Made by a program: the position numbers and the translations under genes. A stretch of DNA of 64,000 nucleotides, taken from Rheinheimera hassiensis. GTDB lineage: Bacteria; Pseudomonadota; Gammaproteobacteria; Enterobacterales; Alteromonadaceae. The notes below the pieces were generated by a model, which did no database searches, was not told the DNA's origin, and was given only the letters and a program-made list of their open reading frames with translations. Shown here piece by piece: positions 20,550 to 30,696 of this stretch. Every line of letters begins with the position of its first letter. Position 1 is the stretch's first letter. Where the stretch lies: the NCBI RefSeq assembly GCF_022436675.1, contig NZ_JAKUJZ010000006.1, forward strand, positions 96,021 through 160,020, in the 5' to 3' direction.

Positions 20550-21200
20550 ATGAAATCTATCGTAGTACTGATTTCCGGCAGCGGGTCAAACCTGCAGGCC
20601 ATTATAGACGCCTGCAGCAGTGGTTTTATCCCTGGTAAAGTCAGTGCCGTGATTTCAAATAAAGCTAATGCCTACGGGCTGGTACGCGCCAGTGAAGCCG
20701 GTATCAGCACGCAGGTACTAAGCCATAAAAGTTACACCAGCCGCGACAAATATGATTTGGCACTGGCTGATGCTATTGAGCAGCACAAACCAGATTTGGT
20801 GATATTAGCCGGCTTTATGCGTATTCTTACGCCGGCTTTTGTACAACATTTTAACGGCCGCCTGCTTAATATTCACCCTTCGCTTTTACCAAAATATCAG
20901 GGCTTAACAACTCATCAGCGCGTCATTGATGCCGGTGATACCGAGCATGGTTGCAGTGTACACTTTGTTACCGAGCAGCTTGATGGTGGCCCGGTTATTT
21001 TGCAGGCTAAAGTGCCGGTATTTGCCGATGATGATGCGCAAAGCCTTGCCGAGCGGGTACATGAACAGGAGCACCGGATTTATCCGTTGGTTGTACGCTG
21101 GTTTTGCCAAAACCGTTTACAACAGCACTCAGATCAGGCATGGTTAGACGGCAATGTATTAGCAGCCAACGGTTATGCCAATGATGAAGACGAAGACTAA
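20550..21200 (+). CDS. purN: Phosphoribosylglycinamide formyltransferase PurN
   Basis: PurN formylates glycinamide ribonucleotide using 10-formyltetrahydrofolate, the third step of purine synthesis. The 216-residue protein contains the N-terminal LISGSGSNLQAIIDA nucleotide motif. The catalytic region is FNGRLLNIHPSLLPKYQG with its Asn-His pair, followed by GCSVHFVTEQLDGGPVILQ with its Asp. It is co-transcribed with purM. Its 3' end overlaps the next gene by about 26 bp. Confidence 0.97.
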   Translation: MKSIVVLISGSGSNLQAIIDACSSGFIPGKVSAVISNKANAYGLVRASEAGISTQVLSHKSYTSRDKYDLALADAIEQHKPDLVILAGFMRILTPAFVQHFNGRLLNIHPSLLPKYQGLTTHQRVIDAGDTEHGCSVHFVTEQLDGGPVILQAKVPVFADDDAQSLAERVHEQEHRIYPLVVRWFCQNRLQQHSDQAWLDGNVLAANGYANDEDED

Positions 21201-21933
21201 CTGGCGCTTATGGGCGCCTTTTGTTGTAATAACGACACTCTTTTGCAGCGCAACCCGTGCTGAAACCGTACCGTTAAGCAGTTTTAATGCCGATTACTTA
21301 GTGTATCGTGCAGGTAAACAACATGGTGAAGCCAACCGCTATTTAAAAACCACAGAACAAGGCTATCAACTGGGTTACAGCAGTGATATCAGTTGGATGA
21401 TATTCTCTGATAACCGCCAGGAAATATCTGACTTTACCGTAACCGATGGTGCTATTCAGCCATTGCGCTATGTTATGACACGCTCCGGCACTGGCCCAAA
21501 CCGCTACTACGAGCTAAACCTCGACCCAGTTGCCAAAGTATTAAGTGAAGGCAAAGCGCGTAAGCCAAAAGCAACACAATGGCAGAGTGACTGGCTGGAT
21601 CAGATAAGTTATCAGATGCAACTGGTACTGGATTTACGCGCCGGCAAAACCGAGTTTACCTACAACGTGCTAAACCGGCACGGCGACAGCAAGCCTTATC
21701 ACTATAAAGTGGTGGCCGAAGAAATGCTGCCGCTGCCTTATGGCAATATTAAAACCTTACGTATCGCCCGCATTGAAGAAAACAGCGATAAGCAGATTTA
21801 CGCCTGGGTAGCGCCAGAGCTGGATTACTTGCTGGTGCGTTTATGGCGCGGTGAAGATAATGTTGAGCAGTTCGACGTACAACTGCACAAATTGGATCTG
21901 ACACCCTCAGTTCAGGCCAGCGGTTCACCATAG
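21175..21933 (+). CDS. DUF3108 exported protein
   Basis: This is a protein of about 250 residues with an N-terminal signal peptide (WAPFVVITTLFCSATRAE). A beta-rich DUF3108-like body follows, in which SDISWMIFSDNRQEISDF and RYYELNL are characteristic segments. The family is periplasmic and of unknown function. Start codons at 21175, 21181 and 21184 are all inside the purN end and no ribosome site decides between them, so translation is probably coupled to purN. Its last 22 bp overlap, convergently, the relic of a glutamine amidotransferase gene. Confidence 0.85.
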   Translation: MPMMKTKTNWRLWAPFVVITTLFCSATRAETVPLSSFNADYLVYRAGKQHGEANRYLKTTEQGYQLGYSSDISWMIFSDNRQEISDFTVTDGAIQPLRYVMTRSGTGPNRYYELNLDPVAKVLSEGKARKPKATQWQSDWLDQISYQMQLVLDLRAGKTEFTYNVLNRHGDSKPYHYKVVAEEMLPLPYGNIKTLRIARIEENSDKQIYAWVAPELDYLLVRLWRGEDNVEQFDVQLHKLDLTPSVQASGSP

Positions 21934-22171
21934 CGAAACAGCTGGCTTTCTCCGGCAGCCATCTTATGTCATTGTTCATTATTGGTCAGTGGCCCGGTAG
22001 CAATAATAGTGACCACATCATTCGGTGTGGTTTCAAGGCTAAAATCAATATCCACATCAACATCCGACAGCCGGGAAATACCAAAAGGTGCCCGCCCCGC
22101 TCTTTTAAGCCTGTAAAACTAAATCAAATATCCGTTGGCACATTAACCAACATACCAAGTAATTCACACAT
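21912..22171 (-). pseudogene. Internally deleted yafJ-type class II glutamine amidotransferase
   Basis: Reading leftward from 22171, 27 codons give MCELLGMLVNVPTDI, a stop, then FSFTGLKERGG. This is the N-terminus of the YafJ family, including catalytic Cys2. In a shifted frame straight after come RAPFGISRLSDVDVD, then TTPNDVVTIIATGPLTNNEQ, a stop, then HKMAAGESQLFRYGEPLA. These are the C-terminal family motifs. About 500 nt of the middle is missing. Both in-frame stops are TGA, at positions normally Cys and Trp. The gene is dead. In E. coli yafJ also lies close to fadE, so this is probably a syntenic remnant. Confidence 0.85.
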
Positions 22172-22294
22172 CCGCGTCCTTAGCTGAGTTAAAGTGCTGC
22201 GGCGAAATTGAGCCAAACGGCTATGCTTAAACGTAATAACCTAAGAGTTGCAGCGAAAGTTGACAATCACTTTGTGCAACCACTGCTTTTAGGC

Positions 22295-22323
22295 TTGCAA
22301 CTTTAGTTAAAGCGTTTTACTCT
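22295..22323 (+). promoter_or_regulatory. Probable fadE promoter
   Basis: TTGCAA is followed after 17 bases by TACTCT. Transcription would start near 22330, immediately before the FadR-like operator and about 30 bp ahead of the fadE ATG. Confidence 0.45.
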
Positions 22324-22330
22324 AACCGCA

Positions 22331-22347
22331 TAGTGGTCAGACCTCTC
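22331..22347 (+). promoter_or_regulatory. FadR-like operator at fadE
   Basis: The core TGGTCAGACC matches the central part of the known FadR box (consensus GGTCNGACC with AACT/AGTT flanks). It overlaps the predicted transcription start, where FadR would repress. The flanking bases match only in part. Confidence 0.55.
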
Positions 22348-22361
22348 ACTGGGAGAAAAAA

Positions 22362-24830
22362 ATGGAAGGGTTAGTTCTTTGTGCGGTACTTATCGCCGCA
22401 ATTGGCATACTGGCGTATAACCGCGCCAGCTTAACAATGTTTACCGCCGTTATCGCAGTAATACTGGCAACAGGCACTGCATTAGATGTTGTTGGCGCAG
22501 TAAGCTGGATAGTATTTTTATTGATTGCGCTGCCGCTGAATATTGCCGCAGTGCGCCAGCAATACCTTACTAAACCACTGCTGAAAGTGTACCGGAAAAT
22601 CATGCCGGAAATGTCCAGCACTGAGAAAGAAGCTATCGACGCCGGTACGACCTGGTGGGAAGCTGATTTATTCCGTGGCAACCCGGACTGGCACAAAATG
22701 CATAACTTTCCGGTGCCGCGTTTAAGCGCCGAAGAGCAGGCATTCCTTGATGGCCCTGTAGAAGAAGTACTTGCCATAATGGATGACTGGCACACCACAC
22801 ATGAACGTGCTGACCTAACCCCTGAAGTCTATCAGTATTTAAAAGACAAAGGCTTCTTCGCCATGATCATCAAAAAAGAATATGGTGGCCTGGAGTTTTC
22901 GGCTTATGCGCAATCCTGTGTGCTGCAAAAACTGACCAGCAAGAGCATGGTGTTATCCAGCATCGTTGGTGTACCTAATTCATTAGGCCCGGGCGAACTG
23001 TTGCAACACTACGGTACTGATGAGCAGAAAAAACATTACTTACCACGCCTGGCTAAAGGCCTGGAAGTGCCCTGTTTTGCCCTGACCAGCCCGGAAGCCG
23101 GCTCAGACGCCGGTGCTATTCCTGATACCGGTATTATTTGTAAGGGCCAGTGGGAAGGCGAAGAAGTCATTGGTATGCGCCTGACCTGGGACAAACGCTA
23201 TATCACGCTGGCGCCTATTGCGACTGTGCTGGGTTTAGCATTTAAACTGTATGACCCGGAAAAACTGCTGGGTGATAAAGAAGAGCTGGGCATTACCTGT
23301 GCGCTTATTCCTGTTAGCACGCCGGGCGTAAAAATTGGCCGCCGTCACTTTCCGCTAAACGTGCCGTTTCAAAACGGCCCTACCCAGGGTAAAGATATTT
23401 TTGTGCCGCTGGATTACATTATCGGTGGCGCGAAAATGGCCGGTCAGGGCTGGCGTATGCTGGTAGAGTGTTTGTCTGTTGGCCGCGCTATCACCCTGCC
23501 ATCGAACAGCACCGGCGGTATTAAAGCCGTAGCTATGGCCACTGGCGCTTATGCCCGCATTCGCCGCCAGTTCAGATTGCCGATTGGTAAAATGGAAGGT
23601 GTGGAAGAAGCGATGGCCCGTATTGGCGGTTATGCCTATATGGCTGATGCATCTACCACGATGTCAGTTGGCTCAATAGATTTAGGCGAGAAGCCATCAG
23701 TAATTTCAGCCATTACCAAATACCATATGACAGAGCGGATGCGCCAGGCCATCATTGATGCGATGGACATCCACGGTGGTAAGGGCATTTGTATGGGCCC
23801 TAACAACTATCTGGCGCGCGGTTATCAGGGCGCTCCGGTGGCTATTACGGTTGAAGGCGCCAATATTTTAACCCGTAATATGATTATCTACGGTCAGGGT
23901 GCTATTCGTTGCCACCCTTATGTACTGGCCGAACTGCAAGCTGCCCAGTTAGACGATCAGGGCGCAGCAGTAACGGCATTTGATAAAGCGCTGTTTGGCC
24001 ATATTGGCTTTGCTATCAGTAATTTCTTCCGTACCTTCTGGTTGTCATTAACCGGCGGTGCTTTTAGCAGCGCGCCTTATGGCGATGCAACAGCAAAATA
24101 TTATAAGCAAATGAACCGCTTTAGTGCCGCATTAGCGCTGATGTCGGATGTTGCTATGGGTACTTTAGGTGGTGATTTAAAACGTCGCGAGCGTATCTCT
24201 GCCCGTCTGGGTGATATTTTAAGTATGTTGTATCTGACATCAGCAGTGTTAAAGCGCTACAACGACGAAGGCCGTAAAATTGACGATTTACCGCTGGTAC
24301 AGTGGGCCTGTGAAGACAATCTGGCTAAAGCCCAGCTGGCACTGAATGAGCTGTTTGATAACTTCCCGAACCGTGTAATCGGTGTGGTATTAAAACGGGT
24401 GGTATTCCCGTGGGGCCGCACCTTACGCAAAGCGTCAGATGTTATTGAGCACAAAGTTGCCCGCATTATGCAAACACCGGGCGAAGCACGTTCACGCCTG
24501 GGCCACCATTTATACCTGAAAAACGAACCGTTAAACCAGTTAGGTTTAATGGAGCAGGCATTGCTGGATGTTCTGGCGGCTGAACCGGTGTTTGATAAGG
24601 TTACCCATGCTGCTGGTAAGCGTATGCCGTTCTATCGTCTGAATGAAGTTGCTGAGTTAGGTTTGCAGCTAAAAGTGATTAGCGAAGCCGAAGCAGAGCA
24701 GCTGCGGGTTGCAGAACGTGGCCGTTTATTTGCCATCAATGTTGATGACTTTGACCCTGAATATCTGGCTGCAGATAAAACCCTGACCCAGCAAGGGGCT
24801 GGTGCAGTAGAGAAAGATCAGGCTGCCTAA
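22362..24830 (+). CDS. fadE: Acyl-CoA dehydrogenase FadE
   Basis: FadE is the flavin-dependent enzyme that catalyses the first oxidation of fatty-acid beta-oxidation. The 822-residue length matches the large FadE type (E. coli 814). Two N-terminal membrane helices (about residues 1-65) precede the acyl-CoA dehydrogenase domains. Key segments are [31 protein letters not shown] and [25 protein letters not shown]-terminal DUF1974-type extension follows. The ATG has a GGGAG ribosome site. It is monocistronic, with a FadR-like operator in front and a terminator behind. Confidence 0.97.
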   Translation: MEGLVLCAVLIAAIGILAYNRASLTMFTAVIAVILATGTALDVVGAVSWIVFLLIALPLNIAAVRQQYLTKPLLKVYRKIMPEMSSTEKEAIDAGTTWWEADLFRGNPDWHKMHNFPVPRLSAEEQAFLDGPVEEVLAIMDDWHTTHERADLTPEVYQYLKDKGFFAMIIKKEYGGLEFSAYAQSCVLQKLTSKSMVLSSIVGVPNSLGPGELLQHYGTDEQKKHYLPRLAKGLEVPCFALTSPEAGSDAGAIPDTGIICKGQWEGEEVIGMRLTWDKRYITLAPIATVLGLAFKLYDPEKLLGDKEELGITCALIPVSTPGVKIGRRHFPLNVPFQNGPTQGKDIFVPLDYIIGGAKMAGQGWRMLVECLSVGRAITLPSNSTGGIKAVAMATGAYARIRRQFRLPIGKMEGVEEAMARIGGYAYMADASTTMSVGSIDLGEKPSVISAITKYHMTERMRQAIIDAMDIHGGKGICMGPNNYLARGYQGAPVAITVEGANILTRNMIIYGQGAIRCHPYVLAELQAAQLDDQGAAVTAFDKALFGHIGFAISNFFRTFWLSLTGGAFSSAPYGDATAKYYKQMNRFSAALALMSDVAMGTLGGDLKRRERISARLGDILSMLYLTSAVLKRYNDEGRKIDDLPLVQWACEDNLAKAQLALNELFDNFPNRVIGVVLKRVVFPWGRTLRKASDVIEHKVARIMQTPGEARSRLGHHLYLKNEPLNQLGLMEQALLDVLAAEPVFDKVTHAAGKRMPFYRLNEVAELGLQLKVISEAEAEQLRVAERGRLFAINVDDFDPEYLAADKTLTQQGAGAVEKDQAA

Positions 24831-24847
24831 GTTAGTTTTTAATTAAT

Positions 24848-24880
24848 AAAAAACGCCGGTTTTCACACCGGCGTTTTTTA
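24848..24880. terminator. Bidirectional intrinsic terminator
   Basis: AAACGCCGGT-TTTCAC-ACCGGCGTTT has a 10-bp stem flanked by A-rich and T-rich tails, so it works in both directions. It separates the convergent fadE and extracellular nuclease genes. Confidence 0.85.
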
Positions 24881-24895
24881 TTTGCAGCAATAAAC

Positions 24896-27481
24896 TTAGT
24901 TAAAGTTCACCACTAATTCAGCTGAACAGCTGGATGTAGCCTGCTGACAAATTTTATAGGTCACGCTTGGCGCTTCAGAGCGGAAGTTATCGTTAATACG
25001 CCCTGGTGCGGTTAAATTACGTACCGCTTCATTGTCACGATACAGAGTTAACCCTGTCGCATCGCCGCTCCAGTTCAGTTGCACTAAGCTCATGCCAAAA
25101 CGGGCACGCACAGTGCGTAGCAGTTCCAGGTTGGCGTCCAGTGGGGGTAAAGCACCTGCCAAGTTAAACGATACGATTACCGGATCATGATCTGACGAGC
25201 GGTATGCATCAGCTGCATAATAGTCAAGTTGCTGCTGGGGTGATTTAAACTCAATGTTATAATCCAGCGCTATTGGCTCGTCGGCATTAATATTCCACTT
25301 AGTCGCATCTGCCAGATACTGCAACGCCATATCATTAAGCAAGGCGTGATCCAGTGAGCCCGATAAGCCAGAGAACACATAACCATGGCCAGGCACTTTG
25401 CCTAAGGCTTCAAACACGTTGATATAACCGGCCTGTGCCAACTTAGTGATAGGATCTTCTTTGGCATAAGCGTTTAAGTCACCCATTACCACTGCCGGAA
25501 TATCGGCAAAGTGCTCTGCAGCAAAAATACCGATTGCCTCAGCTGCACGGGTACGTGTCAGGTTGCAGTTACCCTGGCCATCGCCGGTATCCGGATCTGC
25601 AGCACCGCACGAAGAGCCTTTAGATTTTAAGTGGTTAACCATCACGGCAAACTCAGCGTTATTCTCTATCAGGTTAAAACGCTGTGCCAGCATAGGCCGG
25701 TTACTGCCATCATCAAACAAAGCCACGCCCTGGCCGTCTTTAGCTGAATTTACTGAATCAAGGATCAGCAGCTCGCCTGCAGGTTGTACCTGATCAGCTC
25801 GGTAGATTAAACCTACCGCTATTTCATCTGTACCCACCGGGCCTGCTGCACTAACATACTGCCAACTGCTATTGCCGGAAGCTGCACGTAAACCCTGCAC
25901 CAGATCAGCGATAGCAGACGTTTGGCTGTAACCATCGTTTTCAATTTCCATCAGGCCAATAACGCTGACATCCATTGCCACCATAGCGGCGAGAATTTTA
26001 GCCCGCTGGCGTTCAAACTCTACGGTGTCATCCGCACCCCGTGCCGTCGGGAAGCCGCCACCTGTGCCATTACCATTAAAGTAATTCAGCACATTAAAGC
26101 TGGCCACTTTAACATTGCCATCGGCAGAAAGTTCCGGCGCGGCAGTGCGGGGGTTGCTGTGGATAAAACTAACGCTTTGCGTTGGCATAATGCGGTATTC
26201 ATTAAAACCGTAATGCACGGTACCGGTAAGGTTAAGCACCGTATCACCGCTACGCACTACATTTGCCGCCGACAAACCGCCGGTGGGATAAGGCACGGTT
26301 TCAGGGTTTTGTGAGCTGTTGGCATCATCTAACACAATTTTATTCAACGCATGCTCTGCCGCCAGTGTAATAGCATCGGCACCCGGAGCTACAACCTGAG
26401 TCGGCGTATAGCGGCGGCCATTGGCTAATGTCAGTTCACCAAAGCGGCCCAGAGTAAAGGTATCGTTTACTGTTAATGGCTGCTCAAAGCTAACCAGCAT
26501 GCCTTCTACGGCTTCAAGCTCAGCCAGGCTGCTAACCGGCAGGCTTAACGGGGTAGGCGCCGGTAATGGGCTGCTACCACAATCAAGACTGGCAGCAACA
26601 TTGGTCAGTTGCGTGTGGCCGTTAAACTCAGCTACTGTTGCCAGTAAGCGTACACGCTGGCCTTCTGCTACCGCTATATCGGTAGTATTTACATAAACAA
26701 ACACCCCTTCTGAGCTGGCCGGATCATTATCCTGTTCTGCAGCAAGGGCCTGAATATTGTAGCCGCGTAAACCAGATAGTGTTTGCGTTACCACAGCCTC
26801 AACCTGCACCACTTCGCCCACCAACGGGCTTGCCATGCCGGTACCCTGAATAGCATAAATCGGCGTTGCCGGTTCGCCACAGGCTAATATCGGCTCTGGT
26901 TCTGGCTCAGGATCCGGCCCGGGGCCCCCGCCTTCACCATTAAATAAGCCGATGTCACTGAAATCGTCCTGGGCAAAGCCCAGCCACTGCTCAGCCGGGT
27001 CAAAGCTGTCATTTGGGTTGGCATCATAACTAACGGCGGCACGGCGCAGCGTATCATTCGCGGTGGTAATACTGCCTGAGCCCCAAGCAGAGCCTGGGTC
27101 AACGCCTAACTGGCCTATTGAGTCCAGCACGACACCATTTTTTCTCAATATAATAGTATCGTCACCATTCCACAGGCTTTGTGTTACCTGCAAATCCGTT
27201 AATGCTAATAACTCTGCTGCCGAGTCGTTATCGGCAATAACAAAAGTTGCCCCTGCAGCAATACTGCCAGTAAGGTTAATTGTCGTACCTGCGCTAGTAT
27301 TGCCATTAAAATAGACCTGAATACTGTAAGTATCTAATGCAATTGCGCTATTGGTTGGGTTATATAACTCCAACGCTTTATTGTTGCCAGAGCCTTCTAC
27401 ATATTCGGAAATAAACAATTCGGCATTTACTGCCGGTGCCAATAACATGGCAATAGTTGCTGATAGCGTCCTGATTTTCAT
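24896..27481 (-). CDS. ExeM/NucH-type extracellular endonuclease
   Basis: This is a predicted secreted nuclease that may degrade extracellular DNA for phosphorus or nucleoside supply or biofilm remodelling. The 861-residue protein has a signal peptide (AMLLAPAVNAE). A lamin-tail domain (about 20-150, LFISEYVEGSGNNKALELYN) is followed by a Pro/Glu linker (about 190) and an OB-like domain (about 200-310). The endonuclease/exonuclease/phosphatase domain (about 450-790) has VIGLMEIENDG, VMGDLNAYAKEDP and SDHDPVIVSF. A short C-terminal beta domain with Cys pairs may aid export. A GGGAG site precedes the ATG. The neighbouring ppnP could feed on its products. Confidence 0.92.
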   Translation of the reverse strand: MKIRTLSATIAMLLAPAVNAELFISEYVEGSGNNKALELYNPTNSAIALDTYSIQVYFNGNTSAGTTINLTGSIAAGATFVIADNDSAAELLALTDLQVTQSLWNGDDTIILRKNGVVLDSIGQLGVDPGSAWGSGSITTANDTLRRAAVSYDANPNDSFDPAEQWLGFAQDDFSDIGLFNGEGGGPGPDPEPEPEPILACGEPATPIYAIQGTGMASPLVGEVVQVEAVVTQTLSGLRGYNIQALAAEQDNDPASSEGVFVYVNTTDIAVAEGQRVRLLATVAEFNGHTQLTNVAASLDCGSSPLPAPTPLSLPVSSLAELEAVEGMLVSFEQPLTVNDTFTLGRFGELTLANGRRYTPTQVVAPGADAITLAAEHALNKIVLDDANSSQNPETVPYPTGGLSAANVVRSGDTVLNLTGTVHYGFNEYRIMPTQSVSFIHSNPRTAAPELSADGNVKVASFNVLNYFNGNGTGGGFPTARGADDTVEFERQRAKILAAMVAMDVSVIGLMEIENDGYSQTSAIADLVQGLRAASGNSSWQYVSAAGPVGTDEIAVGLIYRADQVQPAGELLILDSVNSAKDGQGVALFDDGSNRPMLAQRFNLIENNAEFAVMVNHLKSKGSSCGAADPDTGDGQGNCNLTRTRAAEAIGIFAAEHFADIPAVVMGDLNAYAKEDPITKLAQAGYINVFEALGKVPGHGYVFSGLSGSLDHALLNDMALQYLADATKWNINADEPIALDYNIEFKSPQQQLDYYAADAYRSSDHDPVIVSFNLAGALPPLDANLELLRTVRARFGMSLVQLNWSGDATGLTLYRDNEAVRNLTAPGRINDNFRSEAPSVTYKICQQATSSCSAELVVNFN

Positions 27482-27620
27482 GTGTTCTCCCTGGAGGTGT
27501 TATTAAGGACATCTGAATATAAAGCGCTTTTATGGCAGATTCATTAACTTTATCTGCTTAATTTCGCTTATTTTCTTACATCTAACCGTCAATAAAATTT
27601 ACACCACACTAACCAACTGT

Positions 27621-27638
27621 TTTACATCAAGATGTAAA
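27621..27638. promoter_or_regulatory. Perfect 18-bp palindrome in a divergent promoter region
   Basis: TTTACATC-AA-GATGTAAA is a perfect palindrome about 140 bp from the nuclease start and about 97 bp from the ppnP start. A half-site (TTACATCTAA) lies some 45 bp to the left. It looks like a dimeric repressor or activator site, but it was not matched to a known regulator. Confidence 0.5.
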
Positions 27639-27734
27639 TTAAATAGACGTAAAGCCATCTAATTTTAAGGCACTACTTCCATCTGGCGTCAGGATCAGGT
27701 TTACTGTGTCAGACCATAATTAACGGAGCCCGAT

Positions 27735-28016
27735 ATGTTTAACGTAAATCAATATTTTGATGGCAAAGTTGCCTCTATTGCCTTTCAGGGCGAGCAGTTA
27801 CCGGCAACAGTGGGTGTAATGGCACCGGGCGAATATGAGTTTGGTACCAGCAAGGATGAAGTGATGACAGTGATAAGCGGAGCGCTTACCGTGTTACTGC
27901 CGGGAGCAAACGGCTGGCAAACCTTTAGCCGCGGCCAGCATTTTTCTGTGCCAGCCGACAGTAAGTTTCAGTTGCAGGTAGCAGTAGATACAGCGTACCT
28001 TTGCACCTATGCCTGA
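27735..28016 (+). CDS. ppnP: Pyrimidine/purine nucleoside phosphorylase PpnP
   Basis: PpnP is a small cupin enzyme that phosphorolyses a broad range of nucleosides to base and ribose 1-phosphate. The 93-residue length is typical. The family pattern includes [38 protein letters not shown] and [13 protein letters not shown]. The ATG follows an ACGGAG ribosome site. The ABC exporter gene follows 20 bp later and may be co-transcribed. Confidence 0.95.
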   Translation: MFNVNQYFDGKVASIAFQGEQLPATVGVMAPGEYEFGTSKDEVMTVISGALTVLLPGANGWQTFSRGQHFSVPADSKFQLQVAVDTAYLCTYA

Positions 28017-28036
28017 TGAGGTAACAAGGATCAACT

Positions 28037-29839
28037 ATGCGCGGTATGCGCTCTGCTGCAAAACAACCTGAACCCGCGAAAAGACCTGAAGCAACCAGCC
28101 TGAAACAGACATTGGCCATGTTATGGCCTTATCTGTGGCAATTTAAATACCGCGTATTGCTGGCTTTATTGGCATTAGTTGCCGCTAAAGCCGCCACCCT
28201 GCTAATGCCACTGGCACTGAAACACATTGTCGATGCACTCGATCAGGGCCAGCACAATTTGCTGGTTGTGCCTCTGGCTATGTTATTGCTGTATGGTGGC
28301 CTGCGCTTTGCCAGTGTGTTTTTTGGCGAAGTACGCGATGCCCTGTTTGGCCGGGTAACCGAGCATGCCATGCGCAAGCTGGGCCTGCGGGTATTTCAGC
28401 ATCTGCATAGTTTAGAGCTGGCGTTTCACCTGGACCGGCAAACCGGCGGTATTAGCCGTGATATTGAGCGCGGCACCAATGGCCTGAGTTTCTTAATGCG
28501 CTTTTTAATGTTTAATATCGCGCCAACCTTATTTGAAATTCTGGCAGTAGCGCTGATTTTCGCTACCCTGTTCTCGCCGCTTTACTCTGTTGTTACCGTG
28601 CTGGCTGTTGCGGTGTATATCTTTTTTACTGTGGTTATTACCGAATGGCGCAACAAATACACCCGCGAAGCCAACCAGGCCGATAACACCACTAACAGCC
28701 GCGCCGTTGACAGCCTGCTGAACTATGAAACGGTAAAGTATTTTAATAACGAGCACTACGAAGCACAAACCTATGACAGCTTTCTGGCAAAGTGGGAGCA
28801 AGCCCGCTTAAAAAACCGCTTAAGCCTGCTGGCATTAAACTCGGGCCAGGCACTGATTATTGCTGCGGCTATTACCGCACTAATGTGGTTAGCCGCCGAT
28901 GAAGTGGTTAGTAAACAGCTGACGCTGGGCGATTTAGTGATGGTGAATGCTTATATGATCCAACTATTTTTACCGCTTAACTTTTTGGGTTTTGTTTATC
29001 GCGAAATCCGCCGGGCGTTAACAGATTTAGAAAATATGCTCGGCTTACTTAAGCGCAAACCGGATATTACCAACGTAGCGGATGCCACCACTCTCAAGCT
29101 TGCTAACGGCAGTATCCGTTTCCAGCAGGTCGATTTTGCTTACCAGAATGAACGCCCTATTTTGCAGCAGTTAAGTTTTACGGTACCACCCGGCAGCAAG
29201 GTTGCGATTGTGGGCGCCAGTGGCGCCGGTAAAAGCACTATCGCCCGGCTGCTATACCGCTTTTACCGTATCAGCGGCGGCAGTATCAGCATTGATGATC
29301 AGGATATCAGCACAGTTACACTGGACAGCCTGCGCCGTGCTATTGCCATAGTGCCGCAAGACACCGTGCTGTTTAACAGCAGCATACGTGACAATATCCG
29401 CTATGGACGCCCCGATGCCAGCGAGCAGGAGGTTGAACAAGCGATAGACTTAGCCCACCTGCGCGGCTTTATCAACAGCCTGCCGCACGGCGATGCTACT
29501 CAGGTAGGCGAGCGCGGGCTAAAAGTATCTGGTGGCGAAAAGCAGCGTATAGCTATTGCCCGGGCTATTTTAAAGAAATCGCCGATTCTGGTATTTGATG
29601 AGGCCACTTCAGCGCTCGACTCAACGTCCGAGCAAGCCATATTACAAGCCATGCGCGAAGTAGCCCGCAATCATACCAGTGTGGTAATAGCACACCGGTT
29701 ATCTACTATTACTGATGCCGACAATATCATCGTATTAAAGCACGGCCGGCTGGCTGAGCAAGGCAGCCACAACGAATTGCTGGCCGCCAACGGTGAATAT
29801 GCACGGATGTGGCAGTTACAACAAAAACAACAAAGCTAA
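28037..29839 (+). CDS. Atm1/ABCB-like ABC exporter (fused permease and ATPase)
   Basis: This is a 600-residue half-transporter with an N-terminal six-helix membrane domain (about residues 30-320) and a C-terminal nucleotide-binding domain. The ATPase has Walker A VGASGAGKST, Q-loop IVPQDTVLFNSS, signature KVSGGEKQRIAIARA, Walker B ILVFDEATSALD and H-loop VVIAHRLST. The segment FNIAPTLFEILAVALIF and the RAVDSLLNYETVKYFNNE motif are typical of the Atm1/HMT1 group. That group exports glutathione or sulfur-containing compounds linked to Fe-S assembly or metal detoxification. The substrate here is inferred from family only. Confidence 0.92.
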   Translation: MRGMRSAAKQPEPAKRPEATSLKQTLAMLWPYLWQFKYRVLLALLALVAAKAATLLMPLALKHIVDALDQGQHNLLVVPLAMLLLYGGLRFASVFFGEVRDALFGRVTEHAMRKLGLRVFQHLHSLELAFHLDRQTGGISRDIERGTNGLSFLMRFLMFNIAPTLFEILAVALIFATLFSPLYSVVTVLAVAVYIFFTVVITEWRNKYTREANQADNTTNSRAVDSLLNYETVKYFNNEHYEAQTYDSFLAKWEQARLKNRLSLLALNSGQALIIAAAITALMWLAADEVVSKQLTLGDLVMVNAYMIQLFLPLNFLGFVYREIRRALTDLENMLGLLKRKPDITNVADATTLKLANGSIRFQQVDFAYQNERPILQQLSFTVPPGSKVAIVGASGAGKSTIARLLYRFYRISGGSISIDDQDISTVTLDSLRRAIAIVPQDTVLFNSSIRDNIRYGRPDASEQEVEQAIDLAHLRGFINSLPHGDATQVGERGLKVSGGEKQRIAIARAILKKSPILVFDEATSALDSTSEQAILQAMREVARNHTSVVIAHRLSTITDADNIIVLKHGRLAEQGSHNELLAANGEYARMWQLQQKQQS

Positions 29840-29869
29840 TTGTAACTGCCAACAGGCCAGCGCTAATAA

Positions 29870-30562
29870 CTATGCAGTTTTGGGCCCACTGATATAACGA
29901 TATATCAATGCCCCTGCTATAGCGCCAACTATCGGAGCTAACCAGAACAGCCATAACTGCATAACGGCCCAGTCACCAACAAACACCGCCACACCGGTGC
30001 TACGCGCCGGGTTAACCGAGGTGTTAGTTACCGGTATGCTGATCAGGTGAATAAGCGTTAAACACAGCCCTATGGCTATCGGCGCAAAGCCCTGCGGGGC
30101 ACGTTTATCAGTTGCGCCCATAATGACAACCAAAAATAGCATGGTCAGCACCACTTCCGTCACCAGTGCCGCCTGCAGGCTGTAACCGCCGGGCGAATGC
30201 GCGCCATAGCCATTGGAGGCAAAACCTGCCGATACATCAAAACCAGCTTTGCCGGTGGCAATGCAATACAGTACAGCACCAGCAGTTATAGCCCCCAACA
30301 CCTGTGACACTATATAAGGCAACAACTGATTCGCCGCAAATCGGCCGCCGGCCCATAAGCCAATTGATACAGCAGGGTTTAAATGGCAACCCGAAATATG
30401 GCCAATGGCATAAGCCATGGTTAATACCGTTAAACCAAAAGCTAACGACACGCCGGCAAAACCAATACCTAACTCCGGAAAGGCCGCAGCCAATACAGCG
30501 CTGCCACACCCGCCCAGCACCAACCAGAAAGTACCGATAAACTCCGCGACATAAGATCTCAT
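29870..30562 (-). CDS. aqpZ: Aquaporin Z
   Basis: AqpZ is a tetrameric inner-membrane water channel. The ATG at 30562 is chosen over an upstream in-frame start at 30685. It has an AAGGA ribosome site and gives the family N-terminus [25 protein letters not shown] (230 residues). Both pore motifs are present, HLNPAVSIG and SVNPARSTG, with six membrane helices. It is convergent with the ABC exporter. Confidence 0.95.
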   Translation of the reverse strand: MRSYVAEFIGTFWLVLGGCGSAVLAAAFPELGIGFAGVSLAFGLTVLTMAYAIGHISGCHLNPAVSIGLWAGGRFAANQLLPYIVSQVLGAITAGAVLYCIATGKAGFDVSAGFASNGYGAHSPGGYSLQAALVTEVVLTMLFLVVIMGATDKRAPQGFAPIAIGLCLTLIHLISIPVTNTSVNPARSTGVAVFVGDWAVMQLWLFWLAPIVGAIAGALIYRYISGPKTA

Positions 30563-30696
30563 AGTGTTTTTCCTTGTTTTAATTAACCATCTTCCAAAAT
30601 CGCAAACAGCAAACCAGCACACCGAGACAACCTGGTTACTGTCATACAACACATTGAAAATACTCTGAACACTCAGAAACAGCAAGATAGAAACAA

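Noticed and set aside
21912..22171. Idea that the two TGA codons (at Cys and Trp positions) reflect UGA recoding
   Set aside because: The middle of the gene is deleted and the reading frame shifts at the junction, so no recoding could restore a protein.
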